Source: Leucogyrophana mollusca (lineage: Eukaryota > Basidiomycota > Agaricomycetes > Boletales). From it: a stretch of DNA of 49,732 nt. Both the position numbers and the translations under genes were made by a program. The notes under the pieces were generated by a model, which searched no databases, was not told the DNA's origin, and saw only the letters and a list, made by a program, of their open reading frames with translations. Shown one piece after another: positions 1 to 12,427 of this stretch (position 1 is its first letter; every line of letters begins with the position of its first letter). Where the stretch lies: assembly GCA_021014945.1 (NCBI GenBank), contig MU266539.1, forward strand, positions 1 to 49,732, read 5' to 3'.

Positions 1-2107
1 GAAAAGCACCCGCCACCGGACGGACCGAGCGTAGGAGAACGAGGAAATCACCCAGGGAAAGCCAGGTCGGAAGTGACACCGTAGCAGACAGGGAAGGCGA
101 CTGGGATGTACAGAATCCCACCACCTTGCGAAGCTGCCTCACGAACCAGACGAAGAGCGCATACGCCGCACGCAGCTTACCCCTCGTCCTATGTTGAGGT
201 AGGACAAATCCGGCCGAGGTTGTGCACACCCAAGACGGAATGCCCGAGACAACGAGCTCGACGATGAGCTCAAGCGAGCCGGCCACCTGTAGACCGCAAT
301 GAATTGATGATCCATAGATTCGACAAAGTGAAGCTTACCAGAGACAAGATCCCAACGACACAGTAGTTGTAAATGCCCACAAGCTGCAATATCTATAAGG
401 CACAAAGGTCGACACAAGAAGACATGAACACTGACTGTTTTGACATCTTCGAGCACGAACTCTGCCGCCCCTATCGCCTGTAGTAACATTCAGCAACCGT
501 CGCTCGGAAAGAAATCGAGGAACACCCACAAGGCCGAGGAAGCAGACGTATATTTCCATGAAACTCGTGGCCTATACACCTCGTCAGAATTCCGGAAAGG
601 GAGAATAGCGAAAAGATACATACCCAGCCAAGACACATAATGAACCACGAGAAGGCGGTGGCCGCTACGTGCCATGAATACGCGTTGCACTGAATTGCAA
701 TTGCGCACTGTGGATAAATGAGCATCGCCTCACAAGAAACAAGCTTGGCCAACAACTTACCAGCCACATGAAACGCAGAAATGGGACCTCAACCTGAAAG
801 TGGGCAACGTGAGACGGGCTTTCGGCCAAATGCTGAGGTAACGCACCACGAAGACGGCTACCCCGAAAATTCGGCGGAAGATACACGTCACGAGGCTTGG
901 AGCCCATGTGAGCCAAACGGAATAAAAGCGACGCAAGCCCTCGAAAGCGTCGACCTTGAAAGTGGTGACGGTCAGAAGTGATAATGGACCGATGGCAGGC
1001 TACTCACCAAACATGCCGGAAGAGCATCGTGTACGTCGGCAACCCACCAGTCAAACGCAGCCTGCCAGTCCTCCACATCCCCGGAGTGGGTGTACATGAG
1101 GTCGCGGATCGCCACCTTGAGATTGCCGAAGAAGGTGGCGACGACGAGAAAGCTGTGACGGACGTGCGCCGGGATGGTCAACAGGAAGTCGGCTACAGCT
1201 CGGAGGGCATTCGCGAACTGTCGTTGTACGTCAATAAGCCAAAAAAACGAAATCATTCAAACCAAGACCACGTACCACCACGTAGGTCCACGTGATGAAG
1301 CAATATAGTTGAGCCAGCTACGAGCCTTTAGATGGAAAGCTTACTGCATAGCGAGATGGGCATACCTTTGAGTAGAAGACGACAACCCAGCGACAGAAAG
1401 TCACCGCCTGCGTACTGATGAGACCGCGACTAGGAGAACATAAGACCAAACACATACCAGTGAAAGCAGGAAGACAATATCGCGATAGACGTCCAATGTC
1501 TGTAACTAGTTAGAATCGTGGCGCCGATTGCAGTTAGAGTCACATTACCAAAAAGCCAAGGTCGATGCTCAGCGTGACCCCTGACGCGCCCTTTTGAATG
1601 ATTCAGCCACCATAGAAGAGAGGTCGAGTTGGCGCTCCTTACCCAGCCGTAAAGCCAAATCGCAAAATATACACCGCGGGGTATCTGGAAGAACCATTGA
1701 GCATGATATGAGTGGAAGGCATGACGACGTACTAGGCGCATGGTCCAACGGAGAACAATGAGGCCCAACAGCAGAGCGGTGCATACAGCATTGACCGTGA
1801 ACGCGAGCTGTCGAAGGGATGAGCACACGTGACGCGGAGTGAAGGTGAATAGATGATAGCATACCCGAGACTGAGAGTGTCGCGTCGCAATGAGTTCCTG
1901 CAGCGCGCACGCGCCAGATAGTACCGCCGACTCTCGTATCACATACGCGACTCCAATTCCGACAATGACCCCGGCGAGGCATGGAATAGGCCCGAGTACT
2001 CGATAGATAAGTGCCGCAGTCCAAGGGATGAAGTAGATAACGATGGCGCTGAGCCCCATCACCCCGCGAGCGAGGCCAAAGAGTGCTGTGGCGAGATCCA
2101 TCGTCAT
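1..2107 (-). CDS. Unrecognised multi-exon membrane protein, truncated by the window edge
   Basis: Reading leftward from an ATG near 2107 (an alternative ATG lies two codons on), the first exon encodes a strongly hydrophobic N-terminus with at least two likely membrane helices (segments around LSAIVIYFIPWTAALIY and AGVIVGIGVAYVI). Further exons, each bounded by GT...AG signals with short introns, continue the hydrophobic character: a piece containing LLLGLIVLRWTMRLVRR, one with FCRWVVVFYSK, one at about 1010-1208 (ADFLLTIPAHVRHSFLVVA), and one at about 760-920 (GVAVFVVRYLSIWPK). I do not recognise the family and assign no function. Exon joins below about 760 were not resolved, because the frame there is ambiguous. 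Coding appears to run to the left edge, so the C-terminus is probably missing. That a spliced gene exists is fairly likely; the exact model is uncertain. Confidence 0.45.
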
Positions 2108-3065
2108 TGGAGAAATATGCGGGTATGTTGTATATGTAGGGGAGGGATGATGGCGGGGGGAACTGAAGACCGTTCAATTGCATATGTTAGTACTTATACA
2201 TTATCCGGAACCACACAAATCAAAACAGCGCGTCGCGATCGACTGGCTTGTTGATTTTGGTGGTTGGCAGAGATTGGTGCCCGCTGGACGGAACGTTTGA
2301 GTGTTTGAGGTCGGGACCTCGCCATAATCCTAAGCGTTAATATAGGCGCGAGATCAGCCTTCCAGAGAGCAATACGCCCCGGTAAGAGGACAGCGTGCGT
2401 CCCCGAAGTCGACTGGGGGCAGACTCAGTCCTATTTCCGCATTCGGATTCGCGCACGGCGTTTGTTTACATATATTTGCCACGGCCTTTGGAATTCAATA
2501 GGCACAAACAATCGCGGCAAGGACCAACCCGGGGCCAATACATTCCAACCGCTCAGCAGACGCCCAATTACTCACAAGAGCTGACTGAGTATTTATATTC
2601 CTTCGCTTGTGTCAGCCGAGATAACAGTATTTCGCACTCGATCCGTGCCGAATAACAAACGCAGGAGCGTGAAGCGCGTTTCTTTTCGCCCGGGTCTGTA
2701 CAATAATGTCCATGTCCTACGATTCAATACCACCATCCTTCCTAGCTGGCCGTCTTCCATCTGGATTTTGCCCGAAGACAGCCCTCGCGCATTTGTGTTG
2801 ATATCTCTCTCGAGTGTTGGCGGACAGTGGACACATCTTCAGACTAGGCGTCATACTTCTGAGTAACTCCTTTGGAGTTCCGCCGCCCCGACTGTACAGA
2901 TTCTGATCCCACTCTGCTCCGGATCGACCCTCACGCACTAAATATGTATCAGATTGGTACTGTAGGTTTGCGAGGAAAGCGGACCCAATGTAATCAAGAA
3001 TCATCATTTTAACCCCCACGGCGGCCATATGGTGGGATCGACATCCAACCGACTTTCGCTGCTTC
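2108..3065. other. Intergenic, shared upstream region of two divergent genes
   Basis: Lies between the starts of the leftward membrane-protein gene and the rightward amidase gene, so it should hold both promoters. Only short ORFs without family features are present. I saw no convincing TATA box, repeat or RNA gene. Confidence 0.5.
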
Positions 3066-5041
3066 ATGTTGTTCTCTTACCTCGCTCATCGTCGTGCCTG
3101 GTATGTCTGCGAGCCATTCTGTGCCAGGGTGATACTCATTCCTGCTCAAATTCCAGTCATGCGAAGCAAACAGAACGCCAGGAACGAATCGATGACCTCA
3201 GGCCTGTCTACCACGAGCCAGTAGCCCCTGATGACACCCGGATCCTTGCCTTATCCATCGCAGACGTCGTAGCAAGCGTTCGCGCCGAAGAACTGGACCC
3301 TGCAGACGTGCTGATTTCGTACGGGAAGCAGGCATTGAAAGCACATCAGAGGACGAATTGCCTTACGGAGGTTATGATTGCGGATGCAGAGGGATGGGCC
3401 AAAACCTGCAATCGGTCTGGCCCTCTTGCCGGTATGCCAGTCAGTTTGAAGGACGAAATGAGCGTGAAGGGCTGGGACGCATGCATTGGGTACTCGGCCT
3501 GGACTGGAAAACCACGACAACACGATTCAGCAATAGTTCGACTTCTGCGCGATGCAGGTGCAGTGCCTTTCCTCAAAACGAACGTCCCCACAACCTTGCT
3601 GTCGTATGAATCCAGCAACGACGTTTTCGGTACGACGACTAACCCATACAGTGAACATCATACGTGCGGGGGGTCGACGGGCGGAGAGGGTGCGCTAATA
3701 GCATGTGGAGGTTCTCGTATCGGTGTTGGCTCGGACGTTGGCGGATCGGTGCGCATACCGGCACATTGGTGTGGAATATATTCGATAAAGGCATCGTCTC
3801 GACGATTTTGCGTGACGGGAGCCTCCACAAGCGTCCCAGGCCAGGAGGGTATTCCGGTCGTCAACAGTCCACTTGCGCGTACGCTGGAAGACCTTGAATA
3901 CTTTTTCAAGGCCGTCATCAACATGGAACCTTGGACATACGACCACTCGGTAAGAAGCGCTGATGCTGGTTTCCCGGAATACAAATTCATAATCCAACAT
4001 AGGTGCTGCCTATACCTTGGCGTGACATCCACCTGTCGACGGAGAAGCCACTGAAGTGGGGGATTATATGGGACGACGGTGAGCTCTGTGGAAATCTGAT
4101 GTTAAGTCAATCCTTTTTTATATAAGTACAAAGGCTTGGTCAGACCTTCCCCTGCATGTGATCGTGCATTGCGCTTGGTGGCTATCTCCCTCGAAAAGGC
4201 TGGGCACACCGTCGTCACATTGTAAGGGCTCCTCTTAACTCACTTCCAACGGGTTTGAGTTGATTGTTCCCCAGCAACCCTCCCAGTTTGTCCGAGGGGT
4301 ATGGCATTGGGTCCAAGCTGCTTATGGGAGATATGGGTAGGACCTTCTGTTCCGCTCGTGCACATCGCTGAACTCTTACAGGTGACACGGTGACTGCGCC
4401 GCTCCGCACCGGCGAACGTCTCGACCCAGGGATTGGTGGAACGCTATTCGTCGCAGGCCTTCCTCGTTGGATTAAAAAGATATATGCGTGGTATATGCGG
4501 TACATCCGGCGAGACGAGGTTGTGGCTGGGCTTTTGGAGAGTTCACGTTCAATAAGCGTCGCCGAGTATTGGGCACTCGTGGCCCAGCGAGAAGAGTACA
4601 GGAGGAAGTGGCACGATGCATGGCAAGCGCAGGGGCTGGACTTTTTGCTCACCGTTCCTAACCCTCTTCCTGCAATTCCCCACGGAGGTATGAAGCACGC
4701 ATTCAACGCCATTGGATACGCTTTTCTTTTCAACCTGGTGAGCAACCTTTTCTGTCGCTCCTTCGAAAGCACCTTACAAGTCGACTCCTCGACGTTAGCT
4801 TGATTATTCTGCTGGGATAATACCGGTGACGCACGTCGATCGCACGGAGGATGCAATATGGCCCGACTTGAAACTAAGGAACGGGATAGAGGCCGGGATG
4901 TATGAACTTTATGATGCGAATAGTATGCACGGGCTGCCCTTGGGGATACAAATTGTGGGGCAGCGCCTTGAAGAAGAGAAGGTTCTTGCGGGTATGAAGC
5001 TCGTTGAGGGATTGCTGAGAGCGACCCCGAGAACGGCATAG
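3066..5041 (+). CDS. Amidase (amidase-signature family, fungal acetamidase type)
   Basis: Hydrolyses small carboxamides to the acid and ammonia, probably in the cytoplasm as a nitrogen-scavenging enzyme. Seven exons (3066-3100, 3157-3949, 4003-4078, 4134-4221, 4275-4336, 4382-4737, 4799-5041) join in phase to 550 codons, the usual family length. The Ser-Ser-Lys triad is visible: Lys in PVSLKDEMSV, the cis-Ser in GGSTGGEGA, and the nucleophile Ser in GSDVGGSVRIPA. The start at 3066 (MLFSYLAHRRACHAKQ) is chosen because its 35-nt exon joins in phase to the conserved N-terminal helix; the ATG at 3029 would shift the frame. The C-terminal part carries the PVTHVDR and HGLPLGIQIVGQRLEE motifs expected of the family. 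There is no signal peptide. Its natural substrate cannot be told from sequence. Confidence 0.93.
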
Positions 5042-5413
5042 GGGCCCCGTTGGAATCGCGGGAGAAGTCCGAAGGCTAAACAACCCCAAACTTTTGTACC
5101 TATTACCTAGTTTCGCGGGAGTGAGACTGATGCGATATTCATCTTTACATTGTTCAACAGCAGTTTTGGATCCCATATGCCCAGCTCTGCCGTTCACCGG
5201 AAACCCATTGGTCACAGACGAAAGCACGCACAGCCGAGGATTGGGTACACGTTGCAAAGCGTGACATCGTTCGGATCTTAGATATCTACATCACCAATAC
5301 ATCACAACGTCAGATAACCATTCTACTAAACGTTTACGAGTCCAATTTACAGAAGTACATCAACCATCCCGAAATTGAGTCAGGACACGCTGAAAATCTA
5401 CCCTGTGACTCTC
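5042..5413. other. Short intergenic space between convergent genes
   Basis: Separates the 3' ends of the rightward amidase and the leftward hydrophobin. No ORF with family features, repeat or RNA gene was seen; it should contain the 3' UTRs of both. Confidence 0.4.
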
Positions 5414-5960
5414 TCAAAGGTTAAGGTTGACGGGAGAGCAGCCGAGCGAGATGAGGCCGTTCTGTGAATCAACTTAGTGCCTATAGGATGTTTGTTCGTG
5501 TATCGACTACGCACGAAGCTGTTGTTCTCGCAGCAGACAGGCTCGGCGTTGCAAGTAGCGCCCGAGCCGATGCCAATGGCGGAGATGGGGTCGCAGGTGA
5601 GTCCAACGAGGACGTCGACGCTAGACAACACGATTCCGAGCAAGCCCAGGAGCGCGGTGGCACTCGGGGACGAGGCCTGGTGATAGACGGTTAGTAGCAG
5701 TTAGACTTCAAGAAGTGGTGTACTTACGCTTTCCACGGAGTTGCAGCACTGCAGGTCTCCCGTGTCGCACTGGCTGGCGGGCTCGGTGGAGGTTGAAGCG
5801 GGGGCGGTCTATATGGCGTTGTTGAACGGGTCAAAAATTAAGACAAGGGTCTTACCACTGTGACAGTGGCAGTAGCACCGTTGGGGGCGGGACTGGCGGC
5901 CGCAAGGAGAGCGAAGGCGAACACAACGTAGAGGAACGCGGTGGAGAGACGGGAAAACAT
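5414..5960 (-). CDS. Class I hydrophobin
   Basis: Small secreted amphipathic protein that self-assembles at air-water or cell-wall interfaces to coat hyphae and fruiting structures. Four exons (5856-5960, 5728-5808, 5515-5676, 5414-5461), all split in phase 0, give 131 residues. An N-terminal signal peptide (about residues 1-22, core [17 protein letters not shown]) is followed by a short Ala/Thr/Pro-rich region. All eight cysteines are present, spaced C-X6-CC-X32-C-X13-C-X5-CC-X12-C, which matches class I. Recognisable blocks are [29 protein letters not shown] and [12 protein letters not shown] at the C-terminus. The three-intron structure with a short last exon is common in basidiomycete hydrophobins. 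A TATA box lies about 80 bp upstream. The family and completeness are secure; the developmental stage of use is unknown. Confidence 0.96.
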
Positions 5961-6748
5961 GGTGAGTTGGATGCTAGATGCGGTTGGAAACTGAAGGCGG
6001 GGATCTGCAGTTAACTTGATGATCCACAGATTAGGCAGCTTTTATACAGCAGGGATTGGTCTGTGCACGTTGACTTTTGCCTGGCTTTCGCTCAGGAAAA
6101 AAATCCGCGGTCATGTTACAAAGTTGTGGTTGTGGGATATGTCAGGGAAGACACCCTACATCTGATCGAAGACTGGGAACGGGTGTCAACGAAAGACAGG
6201 AAAGGTGCGTCAGTGTTCCGGGTTCGTTCGAAAATAATGTGAAGTCATCCACTGAACCTCGGTGTAGCAGCAGGGTCAAGGATGAACCGCTGTGAGTCGC
6301 CGTCGAACAAGAGATGGAGGCCATTTTGGCAGGTAATTCCTATAAAAAGATGCAAGATGCATGTGGCCGGTGCTCTTCATCGACACTCAATCCTTTACCA
6401 TCAGCCTGGCATCATAGCCGAGTCGTATTTTCAGTGGTTGCACCCTCAAAGAAGCTAGGAACAGAGGTGAGGTGAAGCAAGTGGTAGCCGGAAACGCACT
6501 GTTCTCAGGATTTGACAGCGCCAACACAATGAATGGGGGTTCTTGAACACCCCACCATGAACGTAAGAAAGATGATGCCCGAAAATCTGCTGATAGATGT
6601 CACCGTAAAGTAAACAACGTGATGGTTGGAGCCACCCGTAGTTCTCAGGAACGCGCTGAGCTATGCGAGCCTATGACGCCGCCGATAAGGACAAAGGTAT
6701 ACTCAGACAGCCCTCACCCGGTGGCTTCGAAGATGAGACAACGCGCGT
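5961..6748. other. Intergenic: hydrophobin promoter and 3' flank of the SET/MYND gene
   Basis: Apart from the TATA box I see only short ORFs without family features. The region upstream of the hydrophobin should carry its regulatory sites, but none can be named with confidence. Confidence 0.4.
6039..6046 (-). promoter_or_regulatory. TATA box of the hydrophobin gene
   Basis: Reads TATAAAAG on the minus strand, about 80 bp upstream of the hydrophobin ATG, a usual position for a strongly expressed fungal gene. Function is inferred from sequence and position only. Confidence 0.6.
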
Positions 6749-8949
6749 TCATTTCGCCTTTGTAGGCTTCGGAGTATCCTCGATGACGTTTCGTACGCCT
6801 TGTCTCCACACACCAAGCTCCTTCTCCAGTGATACAGCGCTCTCCCGTACAGCCTTTCCGGTTTCCCCTCCGTCATTATCTCTTCCAAAGCCAACTATGA
6901 GCTCATTTCGCGCCCGCACAAGCGCCTCGTACGCTGCTTTAAGGCGAGGGGGCCCACTTGGTGGGAACGCAACGTTCCGAGGTGGTGAGGTAGGTGCAGG
7001 TTCATCGACAGCCAAGAGCTTGCCCAGCTCTGAAAATGCGATACCACGGACAGGGTGACCCTCACGGAGAATACCTGCCAACCCTGTGGCGTAGTTCGCA
7101 GCAGCACGGATTGTATCGCCAAGAACCTCCTGTGTCAGATTCGCGGAGAGGGAGGAAACTAAAAGTGACTTGTGCAGCCCCATCAGCGCCAAAAGTGGGT
7201 GGCAGGACGGTGTTAAGCCCGCGGAAACAAGGATGGGAATGATGTTGGTCGTCAGTTGCCTGGCCTTAATATAATCTGCGTAAATGAAAAGCGTAAATAT
7301 AGGTCTCGGGTATGTGTATACCGGGAGACAAACCTTTTGATTGAAGAAGAGTTGCTTTATCAAGTGCTTGTTGTCCTACCCGAATCGCGTCTATGACCGC
7401 ATCCGTTGACGAGACAACCGCTCGGCACTTTTCACATCGGGACAAAATGTTCTCTGTGCCTCGATGAGATCATCAGAACGGCGTAGCATCTACATAATAC
7501 TTGCCTTCAGTAGGAAGAGGGCACGTCCCTCCACAAGACTTTGGACACCACATTGCCTCACGCGGATCGACACCAGCGCAATTCGCACAGAACGGACATT
7601 GACAAATAAAGTCATACGTTTCTTTCAACGATACCTGCCTCAAGGATTGAGGCAGTGTGGTGTCGATGTAAGCTGTCAAAACCTGGGAATCACCGTCACT
7701 GATCAAAAACACGATCCGGTGACAAGAAGCTGCCCACCTCTTCGTTCTCCGCGATGTCGCGGATAACGGTGACTTGCATCATAGGTTCTTCCGCAGGAAG
7801 GTTCTTGGATGAACGAGGGAAGACGATAACAGCATTGGGGTCACAGGAATGGTTAATGAGCGCAATGAGCGGCGACACTGAGACACCCAGTGGGGTTAAT
7901 GAGGGCGAGGTGAGGGCGAAGGTATTGGTGACAAACTGTCGCAGTTACGCTGAATGTCAAAATCCGGATGAGTGATCAGGGGGTAAACATACCCGAGAAA
8001 TGACGTCGACTAGGTCTCCTGCGGAGGAAAGTCCATACTCCGATAATTCAGCGGGTGATGCTAAGCCGAAGTACCGCACAATGGAGTGCGCTAGGTGAGT
8101 GTGTGTCTCAAACACAGCAGGCTGTAAGGACTTCCTATCTAGAAGGGGTTTGAGAATACAATGGTGCCCGTCAATTCGCAGTTCAAAGAAACACACGTGA
8201 TTGAAGGCCGTCTATCTCATGCGCCTAGTTCTCATGTCAGTCCGTACAGAATTGAAGCAAAAAATATATTACCCATGTGCTAGCGAACCCTTCCTGTTTT
8301 CTTTTCCATAAGATGCGTCCTAAACACCTGACAGCGTCGCTTGGGACCGAAAGGTCTTCGGACGGCGCCTCCTTGGCCCATTTTTGCAACGCGGAACATT
8401 CAAACTTATGCACAAACCAATCATTCGTCTGACAAGTCTGCAGGAAAAAAGGAAAAATACCATCAGATGGCATCACATTGTACTCCAACGATAAAAACGA
8501 ACTGAATTACAGTACCACACCACGCGGCAACGTGTGCATCTTTTCAGACCTGATGGTGGCGCAGGTGCCGAACACGACGAACAGTGGGAGTCCAAGTACT
8601 GATTTGAAAGTACAAATATGTGTGGTTTCACTGATATCAGAACTGAGCCTGAAATTGTTATCAGCGACCCCATATTTTCATCTCGGAATGAGTCCTCACC
8701 AGCCTTGCATTGCTCCCTCATCCATAGACCCCTACCGGACGCGGATGACACCCGAATTTCCATTGATGATGGGAGTGCCTTGTAGAGGCCATTTTGATCG
8801 AAAAGACGCGCACCGTCGTCATCGTACTCTGCCACTTGAGAGGATGAAGGGGTGGGTTCTGGGGCAGAAGAGGAAGAACGACTGGGTACATCTACATACG
8901 ATTTAGAGGTTTTGGCTTGTCTCTTGGCCTTAAGACTTGCGAAAGACAT
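6749..8949 (-). CDS. SET domain protein with MYND zinc finger (SMYD type)
   Basis: Predicted lysine methyltransferase of the SMYD/Set5-Set6 type, acting on histones or other proteins in nucleus or cytoplasm. Several exons with short introns. The start at 8949 (MSFASLKAKRQAK) opens a Ser-rich N-terminus, chosen over an upstream in-frame ATG at 9015 because similar proteins begin near such a basic segment. The MYND finger follows the start of a split SET domain: CSSCSAPAPP, RCTRCRVVWYCNS, then across an intron TCQTNDWFVHKFEC, giving the C-X2-C / C-X2-C / YC-X3-C / H-X3-C ligand set. The SET core has LINHSCDPNAVIVF and a downstream AYID, and the post-SET cysteines appear in CQCPFCANC and in a later CPKSCGGTC. 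A helical, TPR-like C-terminal region ends at 6749 (TPKPTKAK). All key SET motifs are present, so it is probably active. Exon borders are approximate; the substrate is unknown. Confidence 0.88.
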
Positions 8950-9297
8950 CGCAAAGAAGACCCCGCTATGGGCACCCCTCAGTTCTCCAGGCGAACGTGG
9001 AGAGCGCCGACACAACTGAGGGCTGCTGAGGGAGGGTCACGGCGTTTGTTTACCAACACCTTCTGAATTCAACAAGCCACAACAACCAACAGCAACGGCT
9101 TGACACATCCAGGCAACTTCAGCAAGCTCATATAGAAAGAAAAGTTATTTGTACTGAGTATTGTAATTTCGTACAGGCATTCCTACAATTCTTGATATAC
9201 TTCTGGATACATCGCCACAGAATAATAAGTGCCATCCACCCGAGTAGTCATCGTCCGTTTGCATCCCAGTCAGTCATCGAACAGAGAAACAAGGGGA
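8950..9297. other. Intergenic between SET/MYND and fimbrin genes
   Basis: About 350 bp between the start of the leftward SET/MYND gene and the stop of the leftward fimbrin gene. It should hold the promoter of the former. No ORF, repeat or RNA gene is supported. Confidence 0.4.
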
Positions 9298-11606
9298 TTA
9301 CTGCGCGACGCTCATCAAGCTGCCGACGAAGGTCAAAATCTGGAGCGGGGGTGAGCATAAGGCCAAGACTGAAGGTCGACGAGAAGCTTACGAGTCGAGG
9401 GCGGACATCCACAATATCCTCGGGAACCAAGAAAATCAACGCGTTCATCTTTCTCGCAATGGAAATTGCCAATTTAGCTATATCAACACGTCAGTATACC
9501 GCCTGTCACACAAGGGAAACCGGGAATCACGAACCGTTCTGCCGTCTGTCCTCGTAGTCGCCAGAGTCACTGACGTTGATGACAAGCGATGGGTCGACGA
9601 TACCCGGCCTCAGAGCCTCCAACAGGTCGAGGAAGAACAAACCCGTGGTGATTGAAGGGTCCTTGAACGACCTGATGGTCTTTACGCCAGGTTTGCCTTT
9701 CTGAGCGGTGGAATTCGCCCACTTGAGCATCTCCGTGTCACTGATGGGGCGACCCTGTCCAGATAGCGCCATGAGCGTCTTGGTGATATTCAATCTACAT
9801 GGATGTCAATCAACGGGAGGAAGCAGAGAGATTGAGCTGAGGACGAACCTCATCAGCTGCCAGACGAGGCCCAATACAAGTGTCCTTGACCCGTCGACGA
9901 TGTCTGCGCCCTGGATACCAACGAGATGCATCCCGTTCTGCTTTCCGAGCTCGACCGCGTAGTTAGTGTTCTCAACCTGCTTGAATCTGGAAAGGGTGCT
10001 CTGATTGGGCGTGACGCCAATGTCCTCCTGTTCTTCCTCTCCATCCATCATCGACGGAGGCGGGGCCTGAACTCCGCCCTTAGGCTTCGACACGCGACGC
10101 CATACGACGGAGCCAGGGAGGATTTTGTCAAACGCCTGCAAGATGACGAGGCCGTCTTTGAGGTTCTCGAACAGGTTGAACACGCCAGGCTCGACACCGA
10201 GAGAGTTGAGCCAGAGCGTGAACACGCGAGCCTCTCGCTCTCCCTCGGCATCGAAATCTTCGACTGCGCCGTAATCTTTGGCCTCTTGCTCGTCGAGAGG
10301 TTCTAGACCAGGCCAGGTGTTAAACAAGTTTGCGACGAAAGCAAGATTGAGACGGGGATTGCCCGACACGAGCGAAGAGGGGGTAAGATACTTTCTGCAG
10401 CCGATGTTGGCGGCGTTCTGCAGGACTTGTTCGGCTCGTGTTCGTAGATCTTTCGTCCGGAGAGGGTCACGAGAGCACTGGTCAGGCTTGAGCTGGTTCA
10501 GAAGAACGGTGTAGTTCTCTCCATCAGAGACATCGCGGCTGAAGTTGTTGACTCTGATGCCACATGAGTACCAAGTCGTGAAAGTGCTGAGATACAACTC
10601 ACCTTCTCTGCCATCCAGCGGCCTTCAGGTGGTAATTGAACCACCGCAGCAAAATCTGGTCTGGGGTTAATCGGAGAAGATCGTCGATGGTCTCACCATC
10701 CTCGCACAGTCGATATAGCTCAGGATGAATCTTGATATCGACTTGAGCGAGCAGACCACGGCGAATAACCTGCCAAATAAGACCCAGGATCAAATGTTCC
10801 CTTCCTTCAGCGATATCGGATGACCCGATGTTGACGACGGAGCAGCCGATGGCTTTCGCGGAAGTGATGACGATGTTGTTGTTTTCGGTGATTTGGAACG
10901 CGTTAAGTGGTTTGCGTGCCGTTGGTTTGTTCAGGACACGCGTATCGATCGTGTCTGGGACGGAATCGTTGATGAGTTTGCAAAGGATCAGTCCGTCACG
11001 ACATTCGTCAAAGAGTTGCATGGTCGCCGTCGGTATCGGGAATCGGGATCCAATGTCTGGGTCATTTTCAAGCACCTGCGATGTAGCGTTAGCAAACACA
11101 GAGTAATTGAATTTGCCAACTTACCCCGTTGATATGATTTGTGAATTCGGTTCTTTCATCTTCGTTGATCGTATGACTGACATTGGCGTTGGATCCTTGA
11201 ACCGTGACTTTACCCGCCTTCGTAGATAGTCCTGCACCTTTGCTTTGAGTACGAAGTTTGACGTTGAGCTAGAATATCTGAAATTTAGAAATCTGTGATA
11301 TGACATCATGGACAGCGGGCGGACCTCTACCCAGTCTTCGAGCTCGACTTTTCCACTGGCATCGACACTGACGTGCTTTAGAGTCTCGCGCGCCTGATCA
11401 TAAGACTCTCCGCTGCTCTGTAAAGCTTGTAGAACTGCGGCTTTGTCTATGCGCCCTGGAGTATCCGTGTCAAGGGAGCTGTAGTAGTGTAATTAGATGA
11501 TGACTACAAAGAACGCAGATAAGACGTACTTGAAGCGATTGATGAGATCAAACATCTCATCCTGAGATACCTCAGGATATTTCTTCTGTAGACGAATGGC
11601 CTGCAT
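9298..11606 (-). CDS. Fimbrin (plastin), actin-bundling protein
   Basis: Crosslinks actin filaments in patches and cables, needed for endocytosis and polarised hyphal growth. The N-terminal EF-hand-like helical region (QKKYPEVSQDEMFDLINRFK, then ARETLKHVSVDASGKVELED) matches the Sac6/fimbrin head closely. Two actin-binding modules of paired calponin-homology domains follow: CH1 around CRDGLILCKLINDSVP, CH2 around LLRWFNYHLKAAGW with NLAFVANLFNTWPGL, CH3 around FTLWLNSLGVEPGVFN, and CH4 starting near EMLKWANSTAQKGKPG and ending ILTFVGSLMSVAQ just before the stop at 9298. The estimated length of about 640-650 residues is normal. The start at 11606 aligns with fungal homologues, but an in-frame ATG at 11714 would add 36 residues and cannot be excluded. 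Several short introns; borders approximate. Confidence 0.93.
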
Positions 11607-12427
11607 TGGGGAGGATTTGGACGGGAGGGGTGAAGGTAGCTGAACAACGTGATTTGTTTTGGGACGCCACTTGTATTCCCGAGGTTGGCTGCGCGCCGCG
11701 GTTACCATCACCATTTTTGCGTTGGCGTATACTGCGCACTGGGCTCTGTTTTTTTTCTCAGCCTTTTATTCATCTTACAAGATGCTCTTTATACAAGCGT
11801 CCGCATGTACCGCAGCAACCTCGGCTTACGCAGTTATCGACCGGAGAGCTGCAATTGTCAGCTATCTGCTGCTATCTGGGCTGCGGACAGCAATAGGCCG
11901 TCCTCATGTTGCCCTCATGCGGGCTATGGGCAACGGGTCTACTGATTGTCAATTGTCTCCTTCGAGATTGACCAACCCTCGGAGCGAGTCGGATGACCAG
12001 GGTGGCCTTGGGATGATGATGACTCGAGCTACAGTATGTCGAGACTTGTATATTCAGACTATCATCCATTCCGGTTCGATGGCAACATCCATTGCAATTG
12101 CGATTTATACTCGTTCACCTAGCAAAGAGTTTGCTCAGGCTGTACACATATACTTTCAATTCTCTGGGCTGTAAGCATTCCGAACTGCGCGGCAACCGAG
12201 CAATCTCATTACAGGCCTCATTGACGATCGATAGGAGTTGGATCGCCTGTGTGTTGTGGGCCTGCCAGAGTGCACTGAAAAACAGGGTTCTTGTTATGCT
12301 CCTCACCGCTTTGTCTGGGATTCTGAAGCCTCAGAACACCCAGTCTCGCTGTCCTGACTCCTAAGGTTAAGGCTTAGTATGACGCCATACTTGACCCCAG
12401 AGGACAGGTTGTACCGTGACCACCATC
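11607..12427. other. Intergenic between divergent fimbrin and GST genes
   Basis: About 820 bp expected to contain the promoters of both genes. Plus-strand ORFs across 11606-12364 lack family features and overlap one another in different frames, so I do not treat them as genes. Confidence 0.4.
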
